A DNA stretch of 64,000 nt from assembly GCA_949592205.1 (NCBI GenBank), contig CATIUR010000003.1:168257759-168321758 (forward strand), given 5' to 3'. This document shows positions 1-11,717 of this stretch, in pieces. Position numbers and translations under genes: made by a program. Numbering within the stretch: position 1 is the first letter of the stretch; each line of letters opens with the position of its first letter. Source of the stretch: Helichrysum umbraculigerum. Taxonomy: Eukaryota > Streptophyta > Magnoliopsida > Asterales > Asteraceae. The notes below the pieces were generated by a model. That model was not told where the DNA came from. It was given only the letters and a program-made list of their open reading frames with translations, and did not search any database.

Positions 1-281
1 TGTGGAATATGATTGAATTCCTAAATTGTATTAAGTTGTGAAAACTTGAGTAATTACTTAAAGCTAGTATTAAGTAATTGAAATAGTGTTAAGTATAATT
101 GAGTATTCAGTTAGGAAATATATGATATTTGAACTGAATATGTGTTAGAAAATTTTACAGATATGAAGTCATTGAATGATATGACAGTTGTAAATTGTTG
201 AAAGGTGCAAATTAAGTCACATTGATTAGAATTGTGATAAGAAAATCTTACCAGTGTATGAAGCTTGTGATGATAGCTTTG

Positions 282-2486
282 TATAACGCCCCAAAATTTA
301 CATCTGTTTTTTTTTTTTTTTAAAACAATTCGGAAGCTCAAGTCCCAAAACATATATATACATAAAATGACATGTTGTCATCTTCCATTACCTAAGTTCT
401 AAGTATTGATTATTACCGATTACAAAACAATCCTTTATATCCTGGGCATTATATAATCACACATTTTAAACTGTATTAAATAAATCAGAGTAATCCTAGT
501 CAAACATTCTTCAGTTACTCCTTGACCCGCCCATAAAATAGATATTAACCTGCAAGGAGTAAACAACGAGGGATTAGCACGAAGCTAAGTGAGTTAACTC
601 ATCACTAACAATACAACTTAGTTTAACACTATGAGTCCACCACATTTAACACTTTGACTCAACATCACCAGAGGATCGGTGGCCCTTGTGGCGCCCTCAG
701 CCGCGGTGGCCCACCAAGCGACACTTACACCAACTGCAGGCCAATACAGTGGTTAACCGATAACTGTTTGTTACCTTTAGTCAACACAAGCCTTACTTAC
801 AACGAATGTTCACAACCCTTGTGTTGACTAACCTGTAACAACACAGTCCAACATAGTTGACCTCTATTAACACAGTTACCAATAGGTCACTTAACACTTT
901 AACACTTTAACACAATTCACAATTCAACTTAACACTTGAATATAACACATAACACTTGAAGTAACCACATAAGTGATCACTAAATTATAGTGAGAGATCA
1001 AAGTCCACTCACCGACTACCATAGTCGCCCACTCAGTAGTCTAATATCACTGAGTCTTCTCCATATCTGGAATTACAACAAAATAACACAAGTTAGTCAC
1101 TTGTTTCAAATCTATATAACATTACTCCAATAGATTTACATCAACAACTCCAAGTTACTCAAGTCATAACTATTTAACATAATCATTATAATTCACCATC
1201 ACTATCAAATCATGATCATAAAATCACATTAATTCACCACTAGTTGTCACTAACCAACATGATCCTCTTAGTTTCAATGATTAACAATTTCATATAATAA
1301 CTCACTTTTACTAGCAACACTATAACACCCTCTTTGTTATTATCAATCAATGTGATTAACACCTAATTATAACACTTTCATAAATTTCACTTGAATTACC
1401 ATTCACTTACTTGATTAATTCATTATTATCAACAAATTCTCAAGAACAGTTATTCACTCATACTCTTTTAGTTAAATCATTTCAATCATCATCACTAATC
1501 ACCTCTAATATGTTTATTAACAATACATATCACTTACACATTATTAGATTAGGCTCATATATCCTACTTCAAGAACAATCAATGAAACCCATCACTTTAT
1601 TCATGATATATATATCATATTCATCATTTCTAAGTTAGTGTTTCTATTATAATCATCATTTACCCATCAACTAACAAGAATTTAACCACCACAACTTTCA
1701 ATTTTCGGATTATAATCAATAACCCATCAAAATCATCAAAAACTTAAGAACCAAGATTAATCTACAAACTTAAGCTAGAATCTTGCTAGATATCAACAAC
1801 AATAAGCTTAACTAACATAAATTTCATATAATCAAAGCTTAAATTCGAATTATAACCAAGAACACTAAAATCCCCAAATTTCTAGGGTTCAAGAAATCAC
1901 GAAATTAACACATATAACATGATTAAGATGATGCTAGAATGATTATTACATGTTATTGAAGCTTAACTAACATCAATTTACACTTTAGAAACCCTAATTT
2001 CGGATTTTGCTCAAGAACATCAAAAACCCCAAATTCTAGGTTGAAGAACATGAAGAACACAAGATCATACCTTGTTTGTGATGATTAAGAAAGCTTGAAT
2101 TCGAGTTTTGTAGCTCCAATTTGATTATTTCATCAAGTTTTTGGATTAAGGTTTGTGTTTGTATGTATGAATGTATGAATACGTACGTATGTATGTGTGT
2201 GTGGGAATAAAACCCGATCCATCTCATATAATATACCATATAAGTGTTAATTTTCAATCCCCGTATTTATTATTGTCTGGAACTTAAAAACCATTTGCGG
2301 GGAAATACAATTTTATTTTACCGTCAACTAAATAAATTTAAAACAAACAATATTTCACAAGCCACAATATTTCCTGAGGCTTATCGACCTATTAATTATA
2401 CAATCAAACACAATAATAATTTTAAATCGCATTTAAAATTTACAGAAAATACCTATTATTTCTAGGCCCAATTTGAGGATGTTACA
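282..2486 (-). mobile_element. Solo LTR A, nested in LARD copy 1
   Basis: Read on the minus strand it starts TGTAACATCCTC and ends CGTTATA. The 5-bp target duplication CTTTG is perfect (277-281 and 2487-2491). It is 2205 bp long with no internal region attached, so it is a solo LTR left by LTR-LTR recombination. It carries the conserved GGATCGGTGG block (about 673-682), the stem-loop (1031-1055), an acceptor-like signal at 1067-1068 and a donor-like GTATGA at 2065-2070 on the minus strand. Open frames inside it have no recognisable protein. Confidence 0.9.
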
Positions 2487-4400
2487 CTTTGATTGGATAA
2501 GAATGTGAGATAAGAAATAATTGAAAGTTATTATTAATGGTTGCCTAGATTGACTGGTACCTCATGGTGAATTACTTAGGTATGGAAAGAATTGAATGGA
2601 TTCTTTTGTTATTTGTTGATAGTATACAAATGAAATAAGTGATAAAGTGATAAAATGGGATTAGATCCAAATAAGAAATGATATGAAAGGATATCTGAAA
2701 GTGAATTGTGCTAAAGGTTTAGCTTAACCTTGGTTAATAATTTAGGAAATATGAATTGAATAGTTGGTCATATTTTAAGAAATCAGGTATGAAATTAAGT
2801 GTAATGATCATTATTTTGATAGTTTAAGAATAATGATTGCTTGACATTTGGGGCTGAAAACCTGATGTGTATAATTGTATGTATTAGGGAGTAAGGGAAA
2901 CCTTGAAATTGAGAGATGATGATTGTATTCACCAAATTTTTATTGTAAAGTGTAGATTAAATTGTTTAAGTTATATACGATGTATTATGTATATAAGTGA
3001 AACATAGAGTTGGTGATTGTTCCATGTCCTGTAGTATGGATATGTGATGACTAGTAGTACTGAGAAGGCTTGATAAAGACTTTAACAGTCTGAATGGCCT
3101 AGGGGGTAAGATGAAATGGAATTGATGTGTATGTGTCCATTTTAGAAAATACCTGAAATTGTGTAGGTATGTATGTGTGGTATACATGATAATAAATGGT
3201 ATGATAAGTTTTAATAGATTGAATTAAAATGTGCCATAAGATATGTGGAGGTTAGTTAATTGTGATTAACTTGATGTAGATTTTGTTGAAATGTGTTGTA
3301 AAGTAGCACATTGTGATATTGTGATACTTGAATTGTGGTATCATAATGTTGATTAGGATTGACTTAGTTGCTAGATTGATGGAATTTGGTACTAAGTGAT
3401 TATGTGATTAAAGTTGTATAACTTCTAATTGCTTGTGATTAGTAGTTTAAGATTGTAAGGTTGAATTAAATTAACTAGTTGCTGAGATAAGATTCTGATG
3501 TCTTACCAGTTTAAGTAATATACAAATTCTAACTTGAGGGTTAGTTAAATTTTGAAGATAAATAGTGAGTATTGATAGATATACTGTGGTATATAATCAC
3601 TAGTGTTGTGATTAGTGTTTGATCAATTGTTGTTGCTAACAATTGATAGGGTGTTAACAGTGGAAATAAGTCAATGTAGAGGTTGGTTGATTGTAGGTAA
3701 GATTGATTTTGGTACTTTTGTTAATTGAGCAAAGTACTTGTTGATTGTGGTTTTACCTACAGAGTGTGACCTCTGCTTTGCTTATTTAGATGATATGAAT
3801 CTGGAGTACTTTTAAGTAAAAGATTTCATATGATTGTAATGATATGTGAATATGATTGGTTATTCACAATAGTATAGGTATGAAACTTTTGGAATGAAAA
3901 GTTGACCTAGAATTGGATTTTAAATCTTTGATAGTAAAGATTTGAAATTGTTATTTGTATATTAGGTTGATTGTAAGTTGTGAGTTAAATTTTATTTCAA
4001 TGTTGCTAGGAACATTGTGGTTTGATAACCACTGTTGTGATATTGTTGCTGCTATTTTATTGTTAACAGTGATGAACAGTGAGAATAGGTTAAAGATTTT
4101 AGCATGTTGCTAATTTCTGGTGGCATAGACCTATTAAGTGATGTTAAGTTTTACTTATTGATTAAGTGATTGTAGGTTTCACTTGTTGAAGTAAGTGTTG
4201 GTCTATAAGATATATCTGAATTTTGATATTGATTAGATGCACTGTGTGTGTGCGTAGGAAAGGATAGAAGCATGTACATTTGGATATGTGCATGTGGAAA
4301 GAATTCAAATAGTCTAAAAATAGTTGTAAGTTGCTATTGAGGACTAATGTATGCTAAAGAGTATGTGATTATATCACATTAGTTAGATTGATTGAGGTTA

Positions 4401-4436
4401 GATTTCGGGACGAAATCTCTTTAAGGGGGGGAGAGT
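4401..4436 (+). other. Pre-PPT palindrome and polypurine tract of LARD copy 1
   Basis: GATTTCG-GGA-CGAAATC (4401-4417) is a perfect 7-bp inverted repeat with a 3-nt loop. The purine run at about 4423-4435 (AAGGGGGGGAGAG) follows it. The same arrangement is at 52783-52818 in the complete copy. The PPT primes plus-strand DNA synthesis in LTR retrotransposons. A palindrome plus PPT of this form is what I recall from Tekay-like chromoviruses, which suggests the parent lineage. Confidence 0.85.
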
Positions 4437-4704
4437 TGTAACATCCTCGAAATGGACCTAGTTGTTTATATATTATTTCTTGATTTAAATGTGTTTGGAA
4501 ATAATATTGTTTGAAATAGTTGAAATAATTGGAATAGGAGTCGAATATTCCAATGTGATAAGTGAATTATTAATTGTTGTAAATTAATATAGTTGACGGT
4601 GCAATAAAATGTTTGGACTCGTAAATGGTTTTCGGGTTCCAGACAATAGATTGAGATGGGGTATTAAATTATACCCGTATATTGAAGGCGGTTTGTGAAC
4701 CGAC

Positions 4705-4714
4705 TATATATTTA
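4705..4714 (+). promoter_or_regulatory. TATA-like box of the LTR promoter
   Basis: TATATATTTA lies about 270 bp into the LTR, where a U3 promoter would end. The complete element has only TATTTAT at the matching place (around 46849), so the box is partly decayed there. Transcription would then start near 4735 and leave a first exon of about 130 nt before GTAAGT at 4866. This is inferred from spacing only. Confidence 0.4.
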
Positions 4715-5093
4715 ACCTTCCATTTTAGGAAAGTTCATTTAGAAACTTCAAAACTCACAGAAACTCTCAGAAAACCTCCGAATCAAACTAGAAATCAAAT
4801 CAGGAAGTTGTGATTCTCGTGAAACTTCACCATGGACAGATTATCATCAGTATATTCTTCAATCAGTAAGTGTTCTTGAGTATTTAAGAATTTGATTTCG
4901 ATTGAAATTTGGGAATTTGATGATTTGAGTGAATTTGGTGTTAAAAATCATGTTATAACTAGTACATGATGTTTATGTGATGTTATAAACTGTTTAAAGC
5001 TGTTGCAAACTGAGTTTTGAGGATTTGGGTATTAAATCCGTGAGTTAGGGTTTGAACAGTTCGTGCAGGTCTGGAACGAAGGAAGAAGCCGGC

Positions 5094-5341
5094 GGCTTCT
5101 TATTCAAGCCGGCGGCTTGTAGTTAGTCTATGGAAGCCGGCGGCTTCATAGCCGAAGCCGGCGGCTTGTGTGGGGTAGTATGAAACCGGCGGGTTTATAC
5201 ATGGACCCGGCGGTTGGTATAGGCTTTAAAATGTGGTTTTATTCTGTTACCACATTTAGTAATTTACCCGGTGGTTAGAGTGGTGAAGCCGGCGGGTGGA
5301 GTCCAGAAGCCGGCGGCTTCTAAGAGGAAGCCGGCGGCTTG
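5094..5341 (+). repeat. GC-rich hairpin-motif cluster in LTR (AAGCCGGCGGCTT type)
   Basis: About ten copies of the 13-mer AAGCCGGCGGCTT or a variant (for example ACCCGGCGGTT, AAACCGGCGGGTT) occur in 250 bp, separated by short unique spacers. Each has inverted arms AAGCC/GGCTT around a 3-nt loop. The cluster stands out sharply from the AT-rich surroundings and lies inside the candidate LTR intron (4866-5562). The same cluster is at 47231-47486 and 53482-53719 in the complete LARD. Confidence 0.85.
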
Positions 5342-5573
5342 AAGGGCTGGTGCAACATTTCTTGTTTATTTGTTAATAAGCAATGTGATTGCTAATTGAT
5401 ATATATTAATATATGATAATGATTATGTTGTAAATCATTAGTGTATAATTAGGAACTAGTAATCTTGATGTAGATTATGTTAAGTTCTTAATGTAAATGG
5501 TTGATATAAGTTCAGTATATTGATATTGATTACTAACTTATATTTGATTTATTGATTCACAGATATGGAGAAG

Positions 5574-5598
5574 ACTCAGTGATATTAGACTACTGAGT
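5574..5598 (+). ncRNA. Conserved LTR stem-loop element
   Basis: ACTCAGT, an 11-nt loop and ACTGAGT form a 7-bp stem just after the acceptor-like CAG (ends 5562) and the block ATATGGAGAAG. Equivalent elements are at 1031-1055, 34625-34649, 46361-46385, 47716-47740, 53947-53971, 59530-59554 and 61875-61899. They sit in both orientations, always in the sense of the LTR. This is a candidate structured RNA motif inferred from repeated sequence; function is unknown. Confidence 0.55.
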
Positions 5599-6431
5599 GG
5601 AGGCCTGAGGTGTCGATGAGTGAATCTGTAACCTCAGTGTGATTTAGTTGTAATGATTTGATTTACAACGAGTAATTTATAGTATTACTTTGATATGATG
5701 CATCTGTGGAGATATCTTGCCATGATAGATTAACTAGTTGCTTACTTGGCTGATTGTGCTAGTAGGTAAGATTCTGAGGTCAACTTGACTTGACAGTTGG
5801 ACTTGGTTGTTATTGTAGACGACAGGAGATCTTGAAACTTGAAATGTTGGTTTGGAGATCTAGGTCGTGTGTGATTAACAACTGGTTATCGGTAATTCTG
5901 TATAGGCCAATACAGATGATTGATAAGAGTTCCTTGAGTACCAAACCGGTATTAGGGTATCTCAGGAGCCACCGATCCTCATGACGATTGATAATGATTG
6001 ATTGGTGTAGCTTGACATTGATTGGATGTCGAGTGAATGATTGATTTTCTGTTTATTGTTATTTGATGTAAACATATTGTTATGCAAGGTTGTACTGTTA
6101 CTTATAGTTTCATTCACTTCGCTTTATGCTAACCCCACCACAGTTCTTCCTGCAGGTTAAATAGATGGGACATATTGGGCAGGAGGTTGTGGGACTGGAT
6201 GGAATGTTTGACAGGCTGTTACTCTGATGTTATTTGGATAACTAAAGAGATGTTTTGAATTATATAACACCGAGTTTGTTGAAATGTCATGTAATAAGTT
6301 TGAAAAAGTTTATTGACATTTTGAGTACATTGATAGTATGTTTTAAATATACGCTTCCGAGTCGCCATTATTATATTAATTGTTTGTAATGAAACGAGGG
6401 GTGTTATATTTTCCTTTTGTCATGATTGTAG

Positions 6432-6692
6432 TTCAGACAAGCTAAAACAGAGATTGTGACAGCTAGCAAAGTGGCATATCAATTTCTTGCTAGCATCACT
6501 TCAAACACTACCACAACAGCCACCACAGATTCACTCAGCAGTTCGAGTAATAGCAGCCCCACCCCTAGGTTCCAACAACCTGCTTGGTTTAAAAATCTTG
6601 TGGCTGCTGGTGCAAAACTATCAAGTAGTAGTATGCTTGACGATGGAGATGAGTACATGATGCACAATTTGTCACAAGAAATACCACGCTGA
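6432..6692 (+). CDS. Last exon of an unrecognised gene (5' part outside window)
   Basis: An acceptor-like TTGTAG at 6426-6431 opens a frame of 86 codons ending with TGA at 6690-6692. The peptide begins FRQAKTEIVTASKVAYQFLA, passes a Ser/Thr-rich stretch, then has a compact segment with PAWFKNLVAAGAKL and ends NLSQEIPR. I do not recognise the family. The helix-like start, low-complexity linker and conserved-looking tail fit the C-terminus of a nuclear or regulatory protein, but that is a guess. The upstream intron was hit by LARD copy 1 only 23 bp before the acceptor. The remaining exons must lie left of the window. A GTG at 6456 would be a poor independent start. Confidence 0.45.
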   Translation, partial: FRQAKTEIVTASKVAYQFLASITSNTTTTATTDSLSSSSNSSPTPRFQQPAWFKNLVAAGAKLSSSSMLDDGDEYMMHNLSQEIPR

Positions 6693-7040
6693 GGATTGAA
6701 CACCTCCTGGAAAGTGAATATGAGATGTAAGACTTGTTGTTTCATCTGTGTAGTAGATTTACATACTTTTCTTAGATGGTGAAGAAATTGGCAAAGGCCT
6801 TTTATGTAAAACTTTTGTAACACTGTCGTTTTACACAAGTTTGAAGTATATGGAACGGAAAACAGACATAATGATGATGTGCCTTCTTATTTCGGCTTAT
6901 TCTTTATTTCTTAGACAAACTAGAGGATTGAGGTTTACACATATGACAAATCCCCCATCTATGAACCTACCAACTATTTATCATGTTTGATCATACCCTA
7001 TGCTTTAATTCACGAGGTTCAGTTTATAATGCATATAGTT
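6693..7040 (+). other. Probable 3' UTR and downstream flank of the 6432-6692 exon
   Basis: This is AT-rich DNA directly after the stop, without a reading frame. A minus-strand open frame overlapping 6479-6838 has no protein character. No clear AATAAA signal is seen before the satellite begins. Confidence 0.35.
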
Positions 7041-8360
7041 AGGTGTTACAAAACATATGATTGTTATTTTATTTTTATTTTTTAAAAGAAATAAATAAAC
7101 GTAAAATGTGGTAGCTTAAACATAAAATGCAGTAACATAAACGTAAAATGGTGATTTTTTATTTTTTTTTTATTTTTTCATATTAGTTTTCCACGAGCTT
7201 AAGATATGTAAAATAAAGTAATTTAAACGTAAAATGCAGTAGCTTAAAACTTAAAATGCAGTAAGTTAAAAGTAAAATAAAGTAAGTTTTCGATATCTAC
7301 TTTTTTAGATCGGTTTTTCAGCACCTTAAACATAAAAATGTAGCAACATAAACGTAGAATGTAGTGATTTTTTTATCTATTTTTTCATATCAGTTTTACA
7401 TAAGCTTAAAAAATGTAAAATGCAGTAATTTAAACGTAAAATTGAATGATTTATCCGAGATCTATTTTGCATATCAGGTTTACACCACCTTAAAGCTTAA
7501 AAATACAATAAGTTAAAAGTAAAATGCAGTAAGTTAAAAGTAAAATGCAGTAAGTTTTCGATATCTACTTTTTTTAGATCAACTTTTCACCACCTTAAAC
7601 ATAAAATGCAGTAACATAAACGTAGAATGCAGTGATTTTTTATCTATTTTTTCATATTAGTTTTACATGAGCTTAAAAAATGTAAAATGCAGTAATTAAA
7701 ACGTAAAATGCAGTAGTTTAAACGTAACGTGCAGTGATTTTATAATCTATTATTCATATCAGTTTTCCACCACATTAAACTTAAAATGCAGTAACTTAAA
7801 CTTATAATGCGGTAACTTAACGTAAAAAGAAATAAGTTTTCGAGATCTAGTTTTCATATCAGTTTTCAACCTCCTTAAAATGCAGTAAGTTAAAAGTAAA
7901 ATGCAGTAAGTTTTCGATATCTACTTTTTTAGATCAGTTTTTCACCACCTTAAACATAAAAAAGTAGTAACATAAACGTACAATGCAGTGATTTTTTTAT
8001 CTATTTTTTCATATCAGTTTTACATAAGCTTAAAAAATGTAAAATGCAGTAATTTAAATGTAAAATTTAATGATTTATCCGAGATCTATTTTGCATATCA
8101 GATTTACACCACCTTAAAACTTAAAATACAATAAGTTAAAAGTAAAATGCAGTAAGTCAAAAGTAAAATGCGGTAAGTTTCAATATCTACTTTTTTATCA
8201 GTTTTTCACCACTTTAAACATAAAATGCAGTAACATAAACGTAGAATGCAATGATTTTTTTTATCTATTTTTTCATATTAGTTTTACATGAGCTTAAAAA
8301 ATGTAAAATGCAGTAATTAAAATGTAAAATACAGTAGTTTAAACGTAACGTGCAGTGATT
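7041..8360. repeat. Satellite: ~89-bp monomers in ~267-bp trimers
   Basis: This is a degenerate tandem array built on phrases such as TAAACGTAAAATGCAGTAA and CATATCAGTTTT. The marker GTAAGTTTTCGATATCTAC recurs at 7282, 7550, 7906 and, slightly changed, 8173. The gaps are 268, 356 and 267 bp. These equal three, four and three units of about 89 bp. Each trimer has three distinguishable monomers, so there is higher-order structure. No reading frame is seen. Confidence 0.85.
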
Positions 8361-8668
8361 TTTTTTTTTGAAATCTATAATTCAAAAGTGTGATTGAATA
8401 TAGGTATTTAATTAATTAATCATGACAACAACACTTTAAGGCCTCATGATCATATCATATTACAAAAGTGTGAATGATTCATCAATCAATCAACACATTT
8501 TCTTCTACAAATCCTAATATTCTATAACAACAGTTCCTTATACTTTCTATCTTCTAACATTATTCTATACTTCTATCAAGATGTAAAGTTTCTAGCAACA
8601 TGTAATTTCTCGACTTACTTGAAGGTTTTTCAAATCGTGAAATCCTTCTAGCAACATGTAATTTCCTC
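8361..8668. other. AT-rich spacer, probable 3' UTR of the plant mobile domain gene
   Basis: This lies between the satellite and the stop codon of the minus-strand gene. It is simple AT-rich DNA with no gene of its own. Minus-strand polyadenylation would be expected here, but no decisive signal was found. Confidence 0.4.
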
Positions 8669-11265
8669 TTAATAACGGGGACCTTTTTCAACTTCTTTAA
8701 CATCAACAACACGCAGATGTCGGTCTGACCATTTACTGAGCTCTATCTCCATTTTCCCTGACAAGTCAATACCGCCATCAACTCCATGGCTCTTCCTTTC
8801 CCATTGCTGCACATCAAGCGGGATAGGTTGTCGTATCCCAAATTGTCTTAGGCAACGATCTGGGAGGTGCCTTTCAGCCTTATCAAAGCATATCAACATT
8901 GTATTTGATCTTCCAAGAATGAGATCATCTCTTATATATTCTGGTAAAAGAGCGTCACTAATATTCATGTATGGACACCAATCAACCTATAAGAATACTT
9001 AAAAGTCGTAAGTCTAGCTTCTTCAACAACAATACATGATTATATGGTACTAAGAAACATACTGCATATATGATACAAGTGGGAAATTCAACACGTTACT
9101 TAAAATGGGTCGATTGTATCTTATGGTATTTACAGGAAACTCCAGTAACTATGGTAAACACTATCACCCATTTCTGTGCCAGTTCAGAAAGAAAGGAAAC
9201 GGGTTGATGGTTGAAACATGTAGAAATCTATTGTATTAATTAATTAGATTAGAAAGGGGTCAAATGGACGACCGGGTTGAAATTTGCCCCAAGGTATTCG
9301 AATGGTTACAACCTTTTAAATCACTTTAGTAATTACTTATTATTATTATTTCAAACTTGTATGGAGTAGTTTTTATGATCATTTTATTCAATACATTCGT
9401 TTATTAGAACTATATACAAAGAATAGACAAATTAACGTGTCCCGTCTTATTTGAAAAGGTGTTAACCAATATGCGAGTTGACCCATTACCCAACACGCCT
9501 GACCAACCCATTTTGCTGGCACTAACACTTTACTTACTTCAGAGGGCTTCAAGCATTCCAATGATTTAAGATAGAAATTTATATCCCAATTAGTGGTCGG
9601 ACCAGTATGTTTCCCTTTCCATCTAAATACAAATGGAAATCGATCATGGCGTGGATCATGATTAAGCCTTGGTCGCCCAATACTCAGGTGAAAGTAACTC
9701 CAGCACTGGAAAATAGGAAAACACTTATAAAAAAGTTCAAGCAAGTTTCACGTTGAAACTGATAATGTGGCATGAAATAATCAGTATAAGTAATCAGGGT
9801 GTAATATAAACAGGCTATAAGATAAAGTTTTGAATGTGCATATTTTCATCAACTACTAATACACAGAATGACCAAAAAGACAAAATGCGACATTTTATTT
9901 GTATCCATTATAGCAGACAAAAATCATAAATTATTTATTTATAACTTTTTAAGAGCTGGTAGTCGTCTATAATAACTACTAACATTGGTAAAAGGCCTTT
10001 AAACTGGTTATTTTCCTTTTTCAAACACTAAAACTGATTATTATTGACATCCCCTAGAGCTAAATGCACATCCAAGAGCCCCTTGGATATAGAGAAAACA
10101 AAATCATTATTAGAAGTACCTGTAGCAGGGTTAAACAGCCACTGATGGTGCTATGAGATCTAAGAGAGGCATTACCAAGCGCTCGGTATAAAAACGATAA
10201 TGTTGCTGCACCCCACGCATACCTCCCAGCTTGTTCGAAGTTTTTAAACAACGGAAGATACATGACCGGGACCTTATTACCAGTAGTGGTGGAAAAAACT
10301 GTGCTACCAACAAGGTATAAAAGATAAGCACGAGTATGGCGCTCAATTTCATCAAGTGGAGCGTTTTCAGGACATCGAGCAAATGTCTCTTTTAAACCAA
10401 CTAAGTTTCACCATTCCACCACTAGTTGATCCAGAATCAGGTGTTCGCCCCAAATACTTCATACAAACAGCATCACATGCGGTGTATGTTACATCAATAA
10501 CATGCTCCCCATCAATTGGCAGCCCAAGAAGGTAACCAACATCTTCAAGAGTTATTGACATCTCTCCTACAGTAAAATGGAAAGTATTTGTTTCTCTCCT
10601 CCATCTTTCAACAATAGCAGATATGAGCAGGTTTTCAAGACTGATTGCTGGAATTAATCTTAAGTAACCAAATCCTGCTTTTTTTACTAATTCGATTTGT
10701 TTTGATGTGAGTGTCCACTGATCAAGCTTTGAAGTGTGTTCATGACATCTAAGCACACCACGCTCCTGTAATTGTTCATGCTACAGAGCAGATATACAAC
10801 TATACTACATAAGCTACCAAATAAGGGTGGCAATTTCAGCTTGTTCTTATGAATGTGAAGATTGGCGTTTGTTTCATTTCCATTTTGTCACAAAGGTTGA
10901 AAGTTTCTTAAGTCTATTACTCTATCATTAATGCATACAATCCTCCTATATTGTTTTATTTGGATACATAGACTATTACTTTGAAGACTTTTTATACTTG
11001 CAGTCATATTTAACACATTATTATTTATTTAATAATACAACTTAAAACCTACAGTTTCACCATATTAAAATGTGATCCCATTTTGACCTGTCACCCAGGA
11101 AAACCATACCCGCCCATATTGCCACCTCAACCGTAAAATGAAGCAAGGACATGCATGGCAGTCAAACTTCACCTGACCCTCCCAAATTGCAGATGAAACA
11201 TGCTTTTCTTGATCATACAATACAGAATCATCGATAGGACCAGGGTTGGTTGCATAGAAATCCAT
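8669..11265 (-). CDS. Plant mobile domain protein (MAIN/MAIL-like), with a 1-base frameshift
   Basis: Four exons on the minus strand: 11265-11173, 10765-10120, 9705-9538 and 8986-8669, all with GT-AG borders in phase 0. If the shift is ignored the product is about 407 aa. Exon 1 has the NPGPIDDSVLYDQEKHVSSA start typical of the family. Exon 2 has the hallmarks WTLTSKQIELVKKAGF, TLEDVGYLLGLPIDG, AYLLYLVGSTVF and GRYAWGAATLSFLYRALG. Exons 3 and 4 complete the domain (FPFVFRWKGKH, ALLPEYIRDDLILGR). Relatives are Arabidopsis MAIN and MAIL1, nuclear proteins needed for transposon silencing and meristem maintenance. The domain is also found inside transposons. At 10390-10393 a run of four A (minus strand) is one longer than the frame needs after SWFK, and translation stops soon after. 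Everything else is intact, so this is either an assembly error or a very recent pseudogene. Confidence 0.85.
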
Positions 11266-11717
11266 GATTGCTGAATATAACTGCAAAAACATACAACAAA
11301 TGAGTGGAATATAACTAAGAAGTATGAGTTGGCACAATAGGTGGACCCCCAGAACTTAAAAGCTGAAGTACATGAGTTCATCTAAATCACTTGTTATAAT
11401 GCTGCAAACGTATAGTGTATACCATTAGCTTACAAACCCCTTCCTTGATATTAAGATTAGAAATAATGATAGATTTGACTGCCTGGTTAATATATGCTAG
11501 AGCTAGTTTTAACACATTTTAATACATAAAACCCACCAAACTCATCACACCCTACTTTCCTATCTCAAACAAACAAGATAAAGAAATTAAAAAATTGGGG
11601 TATATAACATAAAAAAGAAATCAGTTAAGCATCATTGTCCCTTGAAGGGTACTGGTACTCAAAGAAGTGTTCAACTTCTTTATGTTTCTTCCACCATATT
11701 CTGTTGATCGTCTATAA

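Larger units (their letters stand above)
1..4436 (+). mobile_element. LARD copy 1, internal region (left end outside window)
   Basis: This is the non-coding internal region of a Ty3/gypsy-type retrotransposon whose 5' part lies before the window. Position 1 aligns by eye with about 50639 of the complete element at 46568-54782, and similarity runs to the polypurine tract. It is interrupted by solo LTR A (282-2486). No gag, protease, reverse transcriptase or integrase reading frame is visible; the longest open frames are under about 100 codons and look accidental. The family assignment rests on the pre-PPT palindrome, the PPT and the TGTAACATCC LTR start. Non-autonomous large elements of this kind are called LARDs. 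They would need enzymes from an autonomous relative, which is not in this window. Confidence 0.85.
4437..6408 (+). mobile_element. 3' LTR of LARD copy 1
   Basis: This LTR begins TGTAACATCC straight after the polypurine tract and ends GGGGTGTTATA, 1972 bp in all. It is clearly related to, but diverged from, the LTRs of the complete element at 46568-54782. A TATA-like stretch is at 4705-4714, a donor-like GTAAGT at 4866 and an acceptor-like CAG ending at 5562. The GC-rich hairpin cluster lies at 5094-5341 and the conserved stem-loop at 5574-5598. The target duplication should be TTTTC (6409-6413), but the left copy is outside the window. Confidence 0.88.

Noticed and set aside
1411..1638. 75-codon frame in solo LTR A
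   Set aside because: AT-rich LTR sequence without domain; no equivalent long frame stands out in related LTRs.
6479..6838. 119-codon minus-strand frame
   Set aside because: It is antisense to the better plus-strand exon, mirrors its Ser-rich stretch as Leu/Val-rich sequence, and has no domain.
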